A stretch of 64,000 bases of DNA from Salinirubellus litoreus (GCF_037335815.1 NZ_CP147841.1:806001-870000), one strand, 5' to 3'; shown: positions 47,304-56,153, counted from the stretch's first letter. Numbers and translations: made by a program. The notes: a model not told the origin generated them from the sequence alone.

Positions 47304-48724
47304 CAGAGGGCCCCCTTGAGGGTGACGTCGCGAGCGTAATAAGCGTACCAGCCGGCCGTCGCGAGCATGATGGCGAGGCCGATGGCCTGCGAGGCCGGCT
47401 GCATGAACCCGATGAGCGCGAAGCTCGCGAGCGCGCCGAGGATCGGGACGACCGGGTAGCCCGGCGTCCGGAAGTCGGGGTCGTACCAGTCGGGCTCGTC
47501 GCGCCGGAGGACGATCAGCGCGACGCAGATGAGCCCGTAGAGGACGAGGTGGAGGAACGATGCCACCTCCGCCAGCACCTCGACCCGGCCGGTCGCGACC
47601 AGCACCAGGACCGGCCCGCCGGCCATCCCGAGCGCCACGTGGGGGGTGCCGTACTTCAGGTTGATCCGGCTCGCCCACCGCGGCAGCAGCGCGTCCTTCG
47701 AGACCGCGTAGATGGCCCGAGAGGTGCTCAGGATCGACGCGTTTGCGCTCGACATCGTGGCGAGCAACCCCCCGAACACGATCGCGAGCGCGCCGGCGCT
47801 ACCGAGGTAGTGCCGGCCGACGTCGACCATCGCGGTCTCGCCGAGGCTCGCCAGCCTGTCGCTGCCGAACGCGCTCGTGGCGACGAAGACCGTCACGACG
47901 TAGAGTATCCCGACGATCAGCACCGACCCGACCATCGCCAGCGGGAGGTTCCGCCCCGGCCGTTTCATCTCCCCCGCGACCGTCGCCACCTGGGCGAAGC
48001 CGAGGTAGGAGGTGAACACGAGCGCCGCCGTCGTCAGCACCGGAAACGGCCCGAACGGCATGAACCGTTCGGGGGCGCTCGGCTGGCCGATCAGGCCGAG
48101 GGCGTCTAGGGACCCCCAGAGCAGCACGACCGCGAGGATCGAGAGCAGGAGCGCGACGACGCCGTTCTGGAGCTTCGCGGCGTTCTCGGTCCCGGTGACG
48201 TTCAGCACCGTGAACCCCACCCCGAAGACCAGCGCGATGGGGATGACGAGCTCGCCGCCGAGGGTGATCCCCAGCTCGGCGAGCGTGTCGATGGCGTAGA
48301 AACCGAACCCGACGAGGTAGAACGCCGTCGCGAACACCAGTCCGAACCAGAGCGACAGCCCGACGACGGCGCCCGGGAGCGTGCCGAGTCCCCGCGAGAT
48401 GAAGTAGTAGCCCCCGCCGCTCTTGGGCATCGCCGTCGCCAGCTCCGAGGTCGGCAGCGCGACCAGGAGCGCCACGACGCCGCCGAGCGCGAACGACCCC
48501 GCGGCGGCCGGCCCGGCCTGGCCCGCCGCCAGCCCCGGGAAGACGAAGATCCCCGCACCGATCATCGTCCCGACGCCGATGGCCAGCCCGCCCGACAGCC
48601 CGAGCGTCCGCTCGAGCTCGGCGTCGTCGGTGTAGGTCGCCTCGTCGGTCTCGACCGTCGGCTCGACGTCCGGTGCCTCGCCCTCGACGTTCGACCCCAG
48701 GGACGGCGAGTCCTCGGTCGTCAT
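47303..48724 (-). CDS. APC-family amino-acid permease
   Basis: 473 residues from ATG 48724. About 45 acidic N-terminal residues precede twelve predicted helices. First helix LGLSGGLAIGVGTMIGAGIFVFPG has the GxG(A)GIF substrate motif; GGGYYFISRGLG and EMKRPGRNLPLAMVGS also fit the family. Imports an amino acid or amine, identity unknown. Cotranscribed with the Usp gene. Confidence 0.9.
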   Translation of the reverse strand: MTTEDSPSLGSNVEGEAPDVEPTVETDEATYTDDAELERTLGLSGGLAIGVGTMIGAGIFVFPGLAAGQAGPAAAGSFALGGVVALLVALPTSELATAMPKSGGGYYFISRGLGTLPGAVVGLSLWFGLVFATAFYLVGFGFYAIDTLAELGITLGGELVIPIALVFGVGFTVLNVTGTENAAKLQNGVVALLLSILAVVLLWGSLDALGLIGQPSAPERFMPFGPFPVLTTAALVFTSYLGFAQVATVAGEMKRPGRNLPLAMVGSVLIVGILYVVTVFVATSAFGSDRLASLGETAMVDVGRHYLGSAGALAIVFGGLLATMSSANASILSTSRAIYAVSKDALLPRWASRINLKYGTPHVALGMAGGPVLVLVATGRVEVLAEVASFLHLVLYGLICVALIVLRRDEPDWYDPDFRTPGYPVVPILGALASFALIGFMQPASQAIGLAIMLATAGWYAYYARDVTLKGAL

Positions 48725-48921
48725 ACCGACCTTTGCCGAAGGCCCGTTGTAACTGTGTCGGCGCTCCGGAACTCCCACCGTCCGTCACGGTGGACCGATG
48801 CGGTATATCATCCCCGTGGTGGTCGAACGGTGACCGGGTACGGGGTGACGGTCGTGTTCACCCTCGTCGGCGTGACCGGCCGGGTTCGTTCCCGCACTCT
48901 CACGGCAGACTCGCGGCGTCC

Positions 48922-49794
48922 TCACTCCGGTGGGGCGTCCCACTCCGCGCCGTTGTCCTGCGGGCGGAACCCGAGGGTCGCCCGGCCGTGTTCTAAGTCC
49001 ATCCAGCGCCCGTCGTTGTCGCTGACCGCCCAGAAGATGTCGAAGTCGACCGACTCGTCTTGCAGGCAGAGGTCGACGAGCTGCGTGAGGTCGCGGTGTG
49101 AGAGCCAGGTGCACTTCAGGCGGTCGGCGATGAGCTCGTAGTCCTCGTCGCCGCGCTCCCAGTAGCCCGCCTCGACGCCCTCCTCGGAGAGCCCGTAGGG
49201 GTGGTCGTGCTCGGCGTCGCGGACGCTCGTGATCCGGAGCGAGTAGAACCGCTCGGGGTACTCCCGCGTGGGCGTGGTGAACGCGGGGTGGGCCTCGGAC
49301 ATGGGGTTGACCGAGCCCTCGATGAACAACCGACCGAGCCCCTCGCCGAACACCTTCGAGAGCCCGTAGAACGAGTCGGGCCGCACCGGATCGGTGTGGT
49401 GGACCACGGGTCGCTCGAACTCCGGATCGTACAGTTCGGGCGCGAGGTCGTTCTCGAACAGCCCGACGGTGTGGATCGAGGAGGCGAACAGGAAGTCCTC
49501 CACGCCCGCGTCAGCGGCCGCCTCCAGCACGTTGTACGTCCCGACGAAGTTCACGTTCAGCACCTCGTCCCAGTCGGAGGCGACGTCGACGACGGCGGCG
49601 AGGTGGATCACCGCGTCCTGGTCCTCGAAGTGCGGGCGGATGTCGTCGTAGTCGGTGACGTCCGCGACCACCGTCTCGTGTTCGGGGTGCTCCTCGACGT
49701 CGAGCCAGGTGAACTCGTACTCCTCCCGGTCGCCGAGTTCGTTCGCGATCGCGCTCCCTACCGTTCCGTTCGCGCCGGTCACGAGGATTCGCAT
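48922..49794 (-). CDS. NAD-dependent epimerase/dehydratase (uronate-dehydrogenase-like)
   Basis: 290 residues from ATG 49794. MRILVTGANGTVGSAIANEL is the Rossmann loop, with VIHLAAVVDV, ASSIHTVG and the catalytic FYGLSKVFGEGLGR (Tyr-x3-Lys). The region SEEGVEAGYWERGDEDYELIADRLKCTWLSHRDLTQLVDLCLQ is typical of haloarchaeal uronate or sugar-phosphate dehydrogenase-like SDRs. Cofactor NAD is suggested by Asp in TWLDVEEH. Same strand as the LLM gene, separated by 50 bp and so probably cotranscribed with it. Confidence 0.87.
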   Translation of the reverse strand: MRILVTGANGTVGSAIANELGDREEYEFTWLDVEEHPEHETVVADVTDYDDIRPHFEDQDAVIHLAAVVDVASDWDEVLNVNFVGTYNVLEAAADAGVEDFLFASSIHTVGLFENDLAPELYDPEFERPVVHHTDPVRPDSFYGLSKVFGEGLGRLFIEGSVNPMSEAHPAFTTPTREYPERFYSLRITSVRDAEHDHPYGLSEEGVEAGYWERGDEDYELIADRLKCTWLSHRDLTQLVDLCLQDESVDFDIFWAVSDNDGRWMDLEHGRATLGFRPQDNGAEWDAPPE

Positions 49795-49844
49795 TAGCGG
49801 CCCGTCTCTCGGTCCCCCGAAATACCTTCTGGAGCGGGCGGTAC

Positions 49845-50825
49845 CTACGAGTCGACGGCGACGGCCTCGTCGAACCGCCGGAGCTGCTCGCGTTGCTGTG
49901 GGGTCGTGAACCGGACAGCCATCGTCTCGACGCCGGCCTCCGCGTACTCCTCGAGCCGCGCGGCGACCTCCGCGGGCGGGCCGAACACCCCCTTCGCCAG
50001 CACCTCCTCGTCGGAGAGCCGCCCCCACGCCGGGTAGTACCGGTCGTAGAAGTCACGGGCCTGCTCGATCGCCGCGTCCTCGTCCTCGTCGATCACGACG
50101 TCGAGGTAGATGGCGGGGTCGAGCGCCGCCGGGTCCCGCCCCGCCTCCTCCAGTAACCCGCGGATGGCCGAGAGCGAGGTCTCGTAGCCCGCCGGCGAGA
50201 CGTTGATGGGGAGCCACCCGTCGCCGTGCTCGACCAGCCGGTCGCGTATCGGCCCCGGGAACCCCTCAGTCGGGTCGAACGCCGCCGTCGGGATGTATAT
50301 CGGGGGTTTTCCAACCGGACCGAACCCGATCGAGGCGTCTTCGAGCTCGCAGAACCGCCCGTTGAAGTCGACGGCCTCGCCCGACCAGAGCGCCGTGACG
50401 ACCTCCAGTAGCTCCGAGAGACGGGGCCCGCGCTCCTCGAAGGGGACGCCGAGGTTCGCGTACTCGGCCTCGACATCGGGGCCGATGCCGACGCCGATAC
50501 CGAACCTGAACCGACCGCCGGAGAGCTGATCGAGCGTGGCCGTGAGGTGTGCGACGTGGACCGGGTCGCGCAGCGGCGGCAGGTAGACGGCGGTCCCGAG
50601 GCCGATCGCGTCGGTGGCCGTCGCGACCGCCGAGAGCGTCGAGAGCGGTTCGAGCCGGGGCTTGGCGAGGACGCTGTCGCCCACCCAGACCGACCCGAAT
50701 CCCATCGTCTCGGCCCGCTCGGCCAGCCCGACGATATCGGACCGTGCCTTCGCCGCGAGCGTCTCCTCGTCCGCACTCGACAGCACGATCCCTCGCGTCG
50801 GGAGCAGGTAACCGTAGTCGGGCAT
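49845..50825 (-). CDS. LLM-class (luciferase-like) F420/flavin-dependent oxidoreductase
   Basis: 326 residues from ATG 50825 (a GTG at 50831 adds two). TIM-barrel pattern: ERAETMGFGSVWVGDSVLAKPRLEPL, TDAIGLGTAVYLPPLRDPVHVAHLTATLDQLSGGRFRFGIGVG, then EEVLAKGVFGPPAEVAARLEEYAEAG. The GIGVGIGP segment lines the cofactor site. In haloarchaea most such proteins use F420. Substrate unknown. First of a two-gene unit with the epimerase gene downstream. Confidence 0.88.
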   Translation of the reverse strand: MPDYGYLLPTRGIVLSSADEETLAAKARSDIVGLAERAETMGFGSVWVGDSVLAKPRLEPLSTLSAVATATDAIGLGTAVYLPPLRDPVHVAHLTATLDQLSGGRFRFGIGVGIGPDVEAEYANLGVPFEERGPRLSELLEVVTALWSGEAVDFNGRFCELEDASIGFGPVGKPPIYIPTAAFDPTEGFPGPIRDRLVEHGDGWLPINVSPAGYETSLSAIRGLLEEAGRDPAALDPAIYLDVVIDEDEDAAIEQARDFYDRYYPAWGRLSDEEVLAKGVFGPPAEVAARLEEYAEAGVETMAVRFTTPQQREQLRRFDEAVAVDS

Positions 50826-51087
50826 ACCCACCGTTCAACCCGCTGTGGTAATAACCTGCACCGGAGGACCGCGACCGCCCTCCCGGGGCCGAACGCGCTT
50901 CGATACCCCGTCGACCGGTATCGAACGGGTCGTCCGTGACGGTAATACGGCGTCGACGAGGAATGCGTCGCCACGAAACGGGGGCGGTCGCACGGCATCG
51001 TGCGGGGCATCGGCTTCGGCCCGCCCGCTCCCGACGGTCGCTTCCGTCCCCTTCCTTCGCAAGGCGCACGTTCTTCTGACAGGAACG

Positions 51088-51420
51088 ATGACTAGCGATA
51101 TGGCAGGAGACGAAACCGACCGCGAGGAGGGCGTGGACTTCGCCGGCCTGGAGCCAGTGTTCGAGGAGATCGACTACCCCATCACGAAGGAGGAGTTCGT
51201 GGACCGGTACGGGGATCGCTCGATAGAGCGAACGAACGCCGAGCCGGTCACTGTTCGGGAGCTGTACGCGGACATGGGCGAGGAGACGCTCGAGTCGACG
51301 GAGGCCGTCCGGCAGAGCATCCTCAACTACATGCCCCGGGACTCGGTCGGCCGCGCGCGGTACTCGGACCGCGGCGGTCCCACGCCGGCCGAGCGGGCGA
51401 GGTCCGAGGACTCGCTGTAG
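51088..51420 (+). CDS. DUF5789 family small haloarchaeal protein
   Basis: 110 residues from ATG 51088 (or 51100). DYPITKEEFVDRYGDRSIERTNAEPVTVRELYADMGEETLESTEAVRQSILNYM follows the DUF5789 pattern (P-[IV]-[ST]-K-x-E, YGD, then a helix-turn-helix-like region), with SVGRARYSDRGG behind it. Small, acidic, soluble, function unknown. Alone between divergent and convergent neighbours. Confidence 0.85.
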   Translation: MTSDMAGDETDREEGVDFAGLEPVFEEIDYPITKEEFVDRYGDRSIERTNAEPVTVRELYADMGEETLESTEAVRQSILNYMPRDSVGRARYSDRGGPTPAERARSEDSL

Positions 51421-51508
51421 GCCGCCGGCCGTCGCTCACGGACCCCGAGCGGCGTCCGGAGGCGAACGGGTCCGTTCGACCGTCTCCCGACCGAAACGGG
51501 CGGTCGGG

Positions 51509-51901
51509 CTACCGCGTGATGACCCTGTCGGGTCGGATCTTCAGGACGATCCGGTTCGTCCGGTCGTGCAGGTACTCCTCGTTGCCGCGGTAGCGCCGTT
51601 CGAGCGAGTCGATGTGCTCCGCGGCCCCTTCCTCGGTCATCTCGTCGACCTCGCCGATCACCGACAGCGCCCGGTAGGGGTCGTCCGGGTCGGTCATGCT
51701 CATCCCGACCCTGGGATCGTTCTCCACGTTCACGTGCTTCTGTCGACCCTTCGCGGTGTTGACGAGCACCCGGTTTGCCTCGGCGTCGTAGTCGATCCAC
51801 ACCGGCGTCACGTGTGGGAACCCGTCGGGCGTGAGCGTCGCGACGTGGGCGAACGTCCTCCTCTCGAACAGGTCCCGGAACTCCTCGGGTATCTCCGGCA
51901 T
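51509..51901 (-). CDS. PPOX-class F420-dependent oxidoreductase
   Basis: 130 residues from ATG 51901. PEIPEEFRDLFERRTFAHVATLTPDGFPHVTPVWIDYDAEANRVLVNTAKGRQKHVNVENDPRVGMSM is the F420-type split barrel, and NEEYLHDRTNRIVLKIRPDRVITR ends it. Unlike the gene at 1-225 this copy is intact. Likely F420H2-dependent reduction of an unknown small molecule or quinone. Confidence 0.9.
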   Translation of the reverse strand: MPEIPEEFRDLFERRTFAHVATLTPDGFPHVTPVWIDYDAEANRVLVNTAKGRQKHVNVENDPRVGMSMTDPDDPYRALSVIGEVDEMTEEGAAEHIDSLERRYRGNEEYLHDRTNRIVLKIRPDRVITR

Positions 51902-51988
51902 GGGGGGTGGTCGGTCGGCCCGCACAAGTAGGTTCGCCGCCCGCGAGCGTTCGCATCCCTCGCCTGGGTGGCGGGGGACGTCGTCCCC

Positions 51989-52738
51989 TCACTCGACCCG
52001 GAGCGGGCGCATCGCGTCGTTGATCATCCCTACGCTTTCCCGCCCATCCGCCTCGAACAGTGTCCCGACCGAGGCGGGGGTCGTGTCGGCCACCCACTCC
52101 TCGAACTCGGAGTGCGCGTCGTAGTACTCGAGCATGTTCGGGTGGAAGAGGAGCGCGGCCCCCGGTCGCGTCTGCTCGCGGATCCGGTCGAACGTCTCCG
52201 AGGGGTCGGCCCCTTCGTTGAGCAGTATCAGGTCGTAGGGGTGTACCGGTTCGAGGAAGTCGATACCCGGGGGGACCTCCGCCCCGGTCCGCCCGAGGAC
52301 CCACGCCATGTCGAGTTCCTCGACCGCCCGCAGCGTGGCGGCGTTCACCTCCTGGCGGGGGGCGATGAACCCCCGCGGGGTCACGCCGGCGGCGTCCTCG
52401 ATGGCGTCGAGACCGCGCGCGAGGTTCTCGTGAGCGATGTCGTAGTCGACGTCGTCACAGGCCACGTGACGGTACCCGTGGAGGACGATCTCGTGGCCGG
52501 CGTCGTCGAGCGACTCGATCGTCCCGGCGTAGCGCTCGGCGTCCCGACCGAGAAAGGAGAAGCTGCTCGTCGCGCCCGCGTCGAGGAGCGTATCCGAGAG
52601 CGCCTCGTAGTCCTCGTGTTCGTACTCCCCGAGGTTGTGGAACGACCGGGCCCGGAGCAGTCGCTCGGAGCCGCCGCGAGCGATCACGTCGAAGTAGGTC
52701 TTGACCTCGCGCCGCCTGAGTTCGGAGACCTCCTGCAT
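51989..52738 (-). CDS. Polysaccharide deacetylase-family protein
   Basis: 249 residues with NodB-homology pattern: ATSSFSFLGRDAERYAGTIESLDDAGHEIVLHGYRHVACD (HGYRH corresponds to HSxxH metal ligands), APRQEVNAATLRAVEEL, and a C-terminal PGAALLFHPNMLEYYDAHSEF. The usual N-terminal TFDD Asp is not apparent (KTYFDVIAR), so its deacetylase activity is uncertain. No signal peptide; cytoplasmic deacetylases of this type act on sugar nucleotides or peptidyl amides. Confidence 0.8.
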   Translation of the reverse strand: MQEVSELRRREVKTYFDVIARGGSERLLRARSFHNLGEYEHEDYEALSDTLLDAGATSSFSFLGRDAERYAGTIESLDDAGHEIVLHGYRHVACDDVDYDIAHENLARGLDAIEDAAGVTPRGFIAPRQEVNAATLRAVEELDMAWVLGRTGAEVPPGIDFLEPVHPYDLILLNEGADPSETFDRIREQTRPGAALLFHPNMLEYYDAHSEFEEWVADTTPASVGTLFEADGRESVGMINDAMRPLRVE

Positions 52739-52850
52739 CGGCGACCCTCGGATGCACTCCCGTAAAACCGTTTGGCCGTCGGCCCCCGGTGGCCGGTCGG
52801 CGAACCGTGGCGCGGGCCGGGACCCCCGGATCGCTTGTCGCAGAAACGAT

Positions 52851-52872
52851 GAGCCCTGCCGGATTCGAACCG
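52851..52872 (-). repeat. Second copy of the tRNA-Met 3' end (attachment-site-like)
   Basis: GAGCCCTGCCGGATTCGAAC matches 52956-52975 of the tRNA gene with one change, 105 bp away and in the same orientation. The DNA between also contains GCAGGGTTCGAACCGG, a T-arm-like sequence in the opposite direction. This is the footprint expected from an element that once integrated at the tRNA 3' end. Confidence 0.55.
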
Positions 52873-52954
52873 AATCGAGACTCGCTACGCTCGTGGCAGG
52901 GTTCGAACCGGCGGGCGTACCGGAACACCGCTCGCTATCGCTCGCGGGTTCCTA

Positions 52955-53064
52955 TGGGCCCTGCCGGATTCGAACCAGCGACCACTCGGTGTCCCACAGC
53001 CCCCGGCACGCCGCCGAGACGCTGATATGAGCCGAGCGCTCTAACCGGACTGAGCTAAGGGCCC
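52955..53064 (-). tRNA. tRNA-Met (CAT), elongator type, with a 35-nt intron
   Basis: Minus strand: acceptor GGGCCCT pairs with AGGGCCC, discriminator A; D stem GCTC/GAGC; anticodon stem CTCGG/CCGAG; T arm GCTGG-TTCGAAT-CCGGC. Anticodon loop CTCATA|A with anticodon CAT, and the intron (52991-53025) inserted at the standard site after position 37. Exons are 53026-53064 and 52955-52990. An intron in elongator tRNA-Met is known in haloarchaea; the initiator lacks it. CCA is not encoded. Confidence 0.92.
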
Positions 53065-53170
53065 TCCCGTCAGCCAGTTTCACCCGCCTCCTAATTAGCT
53101 TGCCGGGTGTCGTCTACCAGCCGCCCCCGGCTCCAGCCGTGTGTTCTCACGATCTTGGAATTACCGAACA

Positions 53171-53179
53171 ATACTATAT
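53171..53179 (+). promoter_or_regulatory. TATA box of the sulfur-transfer operon
   Basis: ATACTATAT, about 34-42 bp before ATG 53213. Confidence 0.5.
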
Positions 53180-53212
53180 CCAGCGTGTCCATCCCTCGGA
53201 CGTGAACGCACC

Positions 53213-53611
53213 ATGCTAGGATACGCGATCGTACTCGCATCGGGAAAGCTAGAGCGGCTCCAGGCCGTCTCCAACATCGCCTCCATCGCGGCAGCCTCGG
53301 ACGTCCCGGTCGACGTGTTCGCCACGATGGACGGTCTCGAGGCGTTCGACCGCGACGTCGTCGCCGGGATGGACTTCGAGATGGGGCCCGTCGGCCGCGC
53401 GATGCTGGAGGCCGAGCACATGGACATGGCGCTGTTCAGCGAGAACCTCGCTCGCGCGAAGGAACTCGGGCCGATCAGCGTCTACGCCTGTGAGCTCTCG
53501 ATGGACGCACTCGGGAAGACTCTCGACGACTACGAGGACGTCTTCGACGACGTGCTCGGTGTCTCGGGGTTCCTGGGCCACGCCGAGGACAAGCAGGTGA
53601 TGTTCGTCTGA
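53213..53611 (+). CDS. DsrE/DsrF-family protein
   Basis: 132 residues from ATG 53213. Alternating strands and helices of the DsrE fold: YAIVLASGKLERLQAVSNIASIAAASDVPVDVFATMDGLEAF and ENLARAKELGPISVYACELSMDALG. Cys93 (VYACELSMD) is in the position of the persulfide-carrying Cys in DsrE2-type proteins. Likely accepts or passes sulfane sulfur. First gene of a four-gene unit (DsrE, TusA, SQR-like, DUF1641). Confidence 0.87.
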   Translation: MLGYAIVLASGKLERLQAVSNIASIAAASDVPVDVFATMDGLEAFDRDVVAGMDFEMGPVGRAMLEAEHMDMALFSENLARAKELGPISVYACELSMDALGKTLDDYEDVFDDVLGVSGFLGHAEDKQVMFV

Positions 53612-53668
53612 CCCACCGGGTCGGATGGTACCGCAACCGAACACCGCGACCGACACCAGCACACGACA

Positions 53669-53917
53669 ATGAGTGAAGCGATACAACCCGACGTCACGAT
53701 CGACTCCCGCGGCGCGACCTGCCCCGGTCCCCTGATGGACCTCATCGGGAAGGTGAAGAAGGCCGACGCGGGCACCGTCTTCGAGCTCCAGACGACCGAC
53801 AGCTCGTCCAGCCACGACGTCCCCGAGTGGGTCGAGAAGGCCGGCCACGAACTGCTCGGCGTCGACGAACACGAGGAGGAGGGCTACTGGAGCGTCTTCG
53901 TCGAGAAGACCGCATAG
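53669..53917 (+). CDS. TusA-family sulfur-carrier protein
   Basis: 82 residues: DVTIDSRGATCPGPLMDLIG has the conserved Cys18-Pro motif of TusA/SirA. A helix-strand pair and EWVEKAGHELLGVDEHEEEGYWSVFVEK complete the two-layer fold. Carries sulfur as persulfide, presumably to or from the DsrE protein encoded 57 bp upstream. Length is normal. Confidence 0.9.
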   Translation: MSEAIQPDVTIDSRGATCPGPLMDLIGKVKKADAGTVFELQTTDSSSSHDVPEWVEKAGHELLGVDEHEEEGYWSVFVEKTA

Positions 53918-53987
53918 GCGGTCAGAGCCCGCTGGAGCACCGCATCCCCCGGACGGGTGAACCACACAGTTCAACCCAAATCCAACC

Positions 53988-55133
53988 ATGACAGAACGGA
54001 TCGTCATCGTCGGCGGCGGCACCGGCGGCACGGTGCTCGCCAACCGGCTCACCGACGACCTCGCGGCGGAGATCGACGCCGGCGAGGTCGAGGTGGTGCT
54101 GGTGAACGACACGCCAGAACAGACGTACAAACCGGCGTTCCTCTACATCGCCTTCGGCGAGAAGGAGCTCGCGGAGGCCCGCCGGCCGATCGCGGACCTG
54201 GTCGACACCGAGCACCTCCGGTTCAGAGTCGACCGCGTCACCGGGATCGACACGGACGCGAAGCGACTCACGTTCGAGAGCGGATCCGGACTCGCCTACG
54301 ACCAACTCGTCCTCGCGACGGGGGCGAACCTGGTCCCCGAAGAGGTGCCCGGACTCGTCGAGGGCGGACACCACTTCTACGGTCCCGAGGGGGCCGAGGC
54401 GCTTCGCGACGCGCTCGCCGACTTCGAGGAGGGCCACCTCGTCCTCTCGGTGATCGGCGTCCCGCACATGTGTCCCGCCGCACCGGTCGAGTTCGTCCTG
54501 ATGGCCGACGCCTGGTTCCGCGAGCGCGGCCTGCGCGACCAGGTAGAGATAACGTACACCTACCCCATCCAGCGGGCCCACGGCATCCAGTCGGTCGCCG
54601 ACTGGGCGACCGACCTCTTCGCGGAGCGGGACATCGGCCTGGAGACGTTCTTCAACCCCGAGGAGATCGACCCCGAGGCGAAGGTCATCGAGACGATGGA
54701 GAGCGAGTCGTTCGAGTACGACCTCCTCGTCGCCATCCCGCCGCACGCGGGCAGCGACCTCGTCGCCGACGCGGGGCTCGGTGAAGACGGCTGGGTCGCC
54801 GTCGACAAGCACACGCTCGAATCGAGCGAGGCCGAGGACGTCTACGCCATCGGCGACGTCGCGGACGTCCCCACCTCGAAGGCGGGGAGCGTCGCCCACT
54901 ACGAAGCCGGGACGGTCGCCGAGCGCATCGCCGCCCGGGTTCGAGGCAGGGTCCCGACCGCGACGTTCGACGGCAAGACCATCTGCTTCATCGAGAGCGG
55001 GATGGACGAGGCGACGTTCGTCGAGTTCGGCTACGGCGACCAGCCGATCGTCCGCGAACCGTCGAAACTGCTCCACTGGGGCAAGCTCGCGTACAACGAG
55101 TCCTACTGGCTGACTGCCAGGGGGCTCCTCTGA
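53988..55133 (+). CDS. Sulfide:quinone oxidoreductase-like FAD enzyme
   Basis: 381 residues. FAD loop RIVIVGGGTGGTVLANRL, second dinucleotide region LVLSVIGVPHMCPAAPVEF, and DVYAIGDVADVPTSKAGSVAHYEAGTVAERI near the C-terminus. Only two Cys, Cys162 (HMCPAAP) and one near 337 (TICFIES), are present, where classical SQR has three. Type-III-like or a sulfane-handling variant is likely. Presumably oxidises sulfide or persulfide at the membrane and hands sulfur to TusA/DsrE. In operon with genes on both sides. Confidence 0.85.
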   Translation: MTERIVIVGGGTGGTVLANRLTDDLAAEIDAGEVEVVLVNDTPEQTYKPAFLYIAFGEKELAEARRPIADLVDTEHLRFRVDRVTGIDTDAKRLTFESGSGLAYDQLVLATGANLVPEEVPGLVEGGHHFYGPEGAEALRDALADFEEGHLVLSVIGVPHMCPAAPVEFVLMADAWFRERGLRDQVEITYTYPIQRAHGIQSVADWATDLFAERDIGLETFFNPEEIDPEAKVIETMESESFEYDLLVAIPPHAGSDLVADAGLGEDGWVAVDKHTLESSEAEDVYAIGDVADVPTSKAGSVAHYEAGTVAERIAARVRGRVPTATFDGKTICFIESGMDEATFVEFGYGDQPIVREPSKLLHWGKLAYNESYWLTARGLL

Positions 55134-55142
55134 GGTGACGGG

Positions 55143-55850
55143 ATGAGCGATCAGCACACGGAGACCGAGACGGAGACGGAAGGTGCGACGGACGCCGAGG
55201 CGTCGACCGGGGCGAACGAGCGCGGCGAGGACATCCGAGCCGGCGAGGCACGCGAGGCGCTCGAGACCGCCGTCGCCGAACACCCCGAGGAGATCGTCGC
55301 GTTCGTCGAACGGCTCGGGCTCGTGAACGAACTGCTCGACACCACCGCGCTCGCCACCGCGGCGCTGGACGACGAGATGGTGGCCCGCATTGCGGGGACC
55401 TCCTCGCTGCTCGTCGAGTCCGCGGATGGACTCGCCACGCCCGAGACCGCCCGGCTGGCCGCGAGCGTCGGCGAGAACGCCGAGGACCTCGAAGGTGCCC
55501 TCGAGACGCTCGTCCGACTCGAACGCACGGGGACGCTCGCCGAACTCGCCGAGCTGGCCGACGCCGCCACGCTCCTCACCGCGGCGCTGGACGACGAGAT
55601 GGTGGCTCGGCTCGCTCGGACGGGCAGTTCACTCGGCGAGGTGGCCGACACCGCTGCCGAACCGGAGACCGCTCGCGGTATCCAGCGGCTCCTCGGTGCG
55701 GTGGGCGAGGCCGGCGACGAACCACCCGAGGCGGTCGGTGCGGTCGGACTCGTCCGGGCGCTCCGGGATCCAGAGGTGAAGCGTGGGATGGGCTTCCTCG
55801 TCGCGCTCGCCCGCGGACTGGGAAGGGTCGAGGAGGAAGGGATGGGCTGA
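55143..55850 (+). CDS. DUF1641 family protein with an internal duplication
   Basis: 235 residues. ETAVAEHPEEIVAFVERLGLVNELLDTTAL is the DUF1641 start; these proteins accompany SQR-like and formate dehydrogenase genes. Helical repeats: TAALDDEMVARIAGTSS and TAALDDEMVARLARTGS recur 74 residues apart. The DNA for these two segments is identical over 30 bp (55355-55384 and 55577-55606). Starts 9 bp after the SQR-like gene, so likely coupled. Probably a membrane-anchoring or scaffold partner of the SQR-like enzyme. Confidence 0.82.
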   Translation: MSDQHTETETETEGATDAEASTGANERGEDIRAGEAREALETAVAEHPEEIVAFVERLGLVNELLDTTALATAALDDEMVARIAGTSSLLVESADGLATPETARLAASVGENAEDLEGALETLVRLERTGTLAELAELADAATLLTAALDDEMVARLARTGSSLGEVADTAAEPETARGIQRLLGAVGEAGDEPPEAVGAVGLVRALRDPEVKRGMGFLVALARGLGRVEEEGMG

Positions 55851-55965
55851 GGGCAGTCTCGATCAGTACGGCCCCCCACGGCTCCACTCGCGGCTCGTCG
55901 GCTCGAACCACGTCGGAAACGTCGTTCGTGGATGAACCCGCTCGCAGGAGACGTATCCAACCGAA

Positions 55966-56038
55966 CGCCGCCTCCAGGGCTCGAACCTGGGACCACCTCG
56001 TTAACAGCGAGGTGCTCTACCAACTGAGCTAAGGCGGC
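55966..56038 (-). tRNA. tRNA-Asn (GTT)
   Basis: Minus strand, 73 nt, no intron. Acceptor GCCGCCT/AGGCGGC, D arm GCTCAGTTGGTAGAGC, anticodon stem CCTCG/CGAGG with loop CTGTTAA (anticodon GTT), T arm CCAGGTTCGAGCCCTGG, discriminator G. The antisense frame across it is a tRNA artefact. Confidence 0.95.
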
Positions 56039-56153
56039 TCGCACTCCCTCGTAGTCGGATTGATTTCATAGGAGTTTCGCTTTCGCGTCGGCGTGGTACT
56101 GCGACACGGCACTTACCGACACCCTTTCGGCCGGCACCGGCGAACGGCCGGTG

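Noticed and set aside
50967..50986. Another ORB (CACGAAACGGGGGCGG)
   Set aside because: Only GAAACG plus a G-run agree; the left half of the consensus is missing and there is no partner site or AT-rich DNA.
52701..53030. 109-codon plus-strand frame with PAGFEPATTRCPTA
   Set aside because: Antisense reading of the tRNA-Met gene and its duplicated fragments, not a protein.
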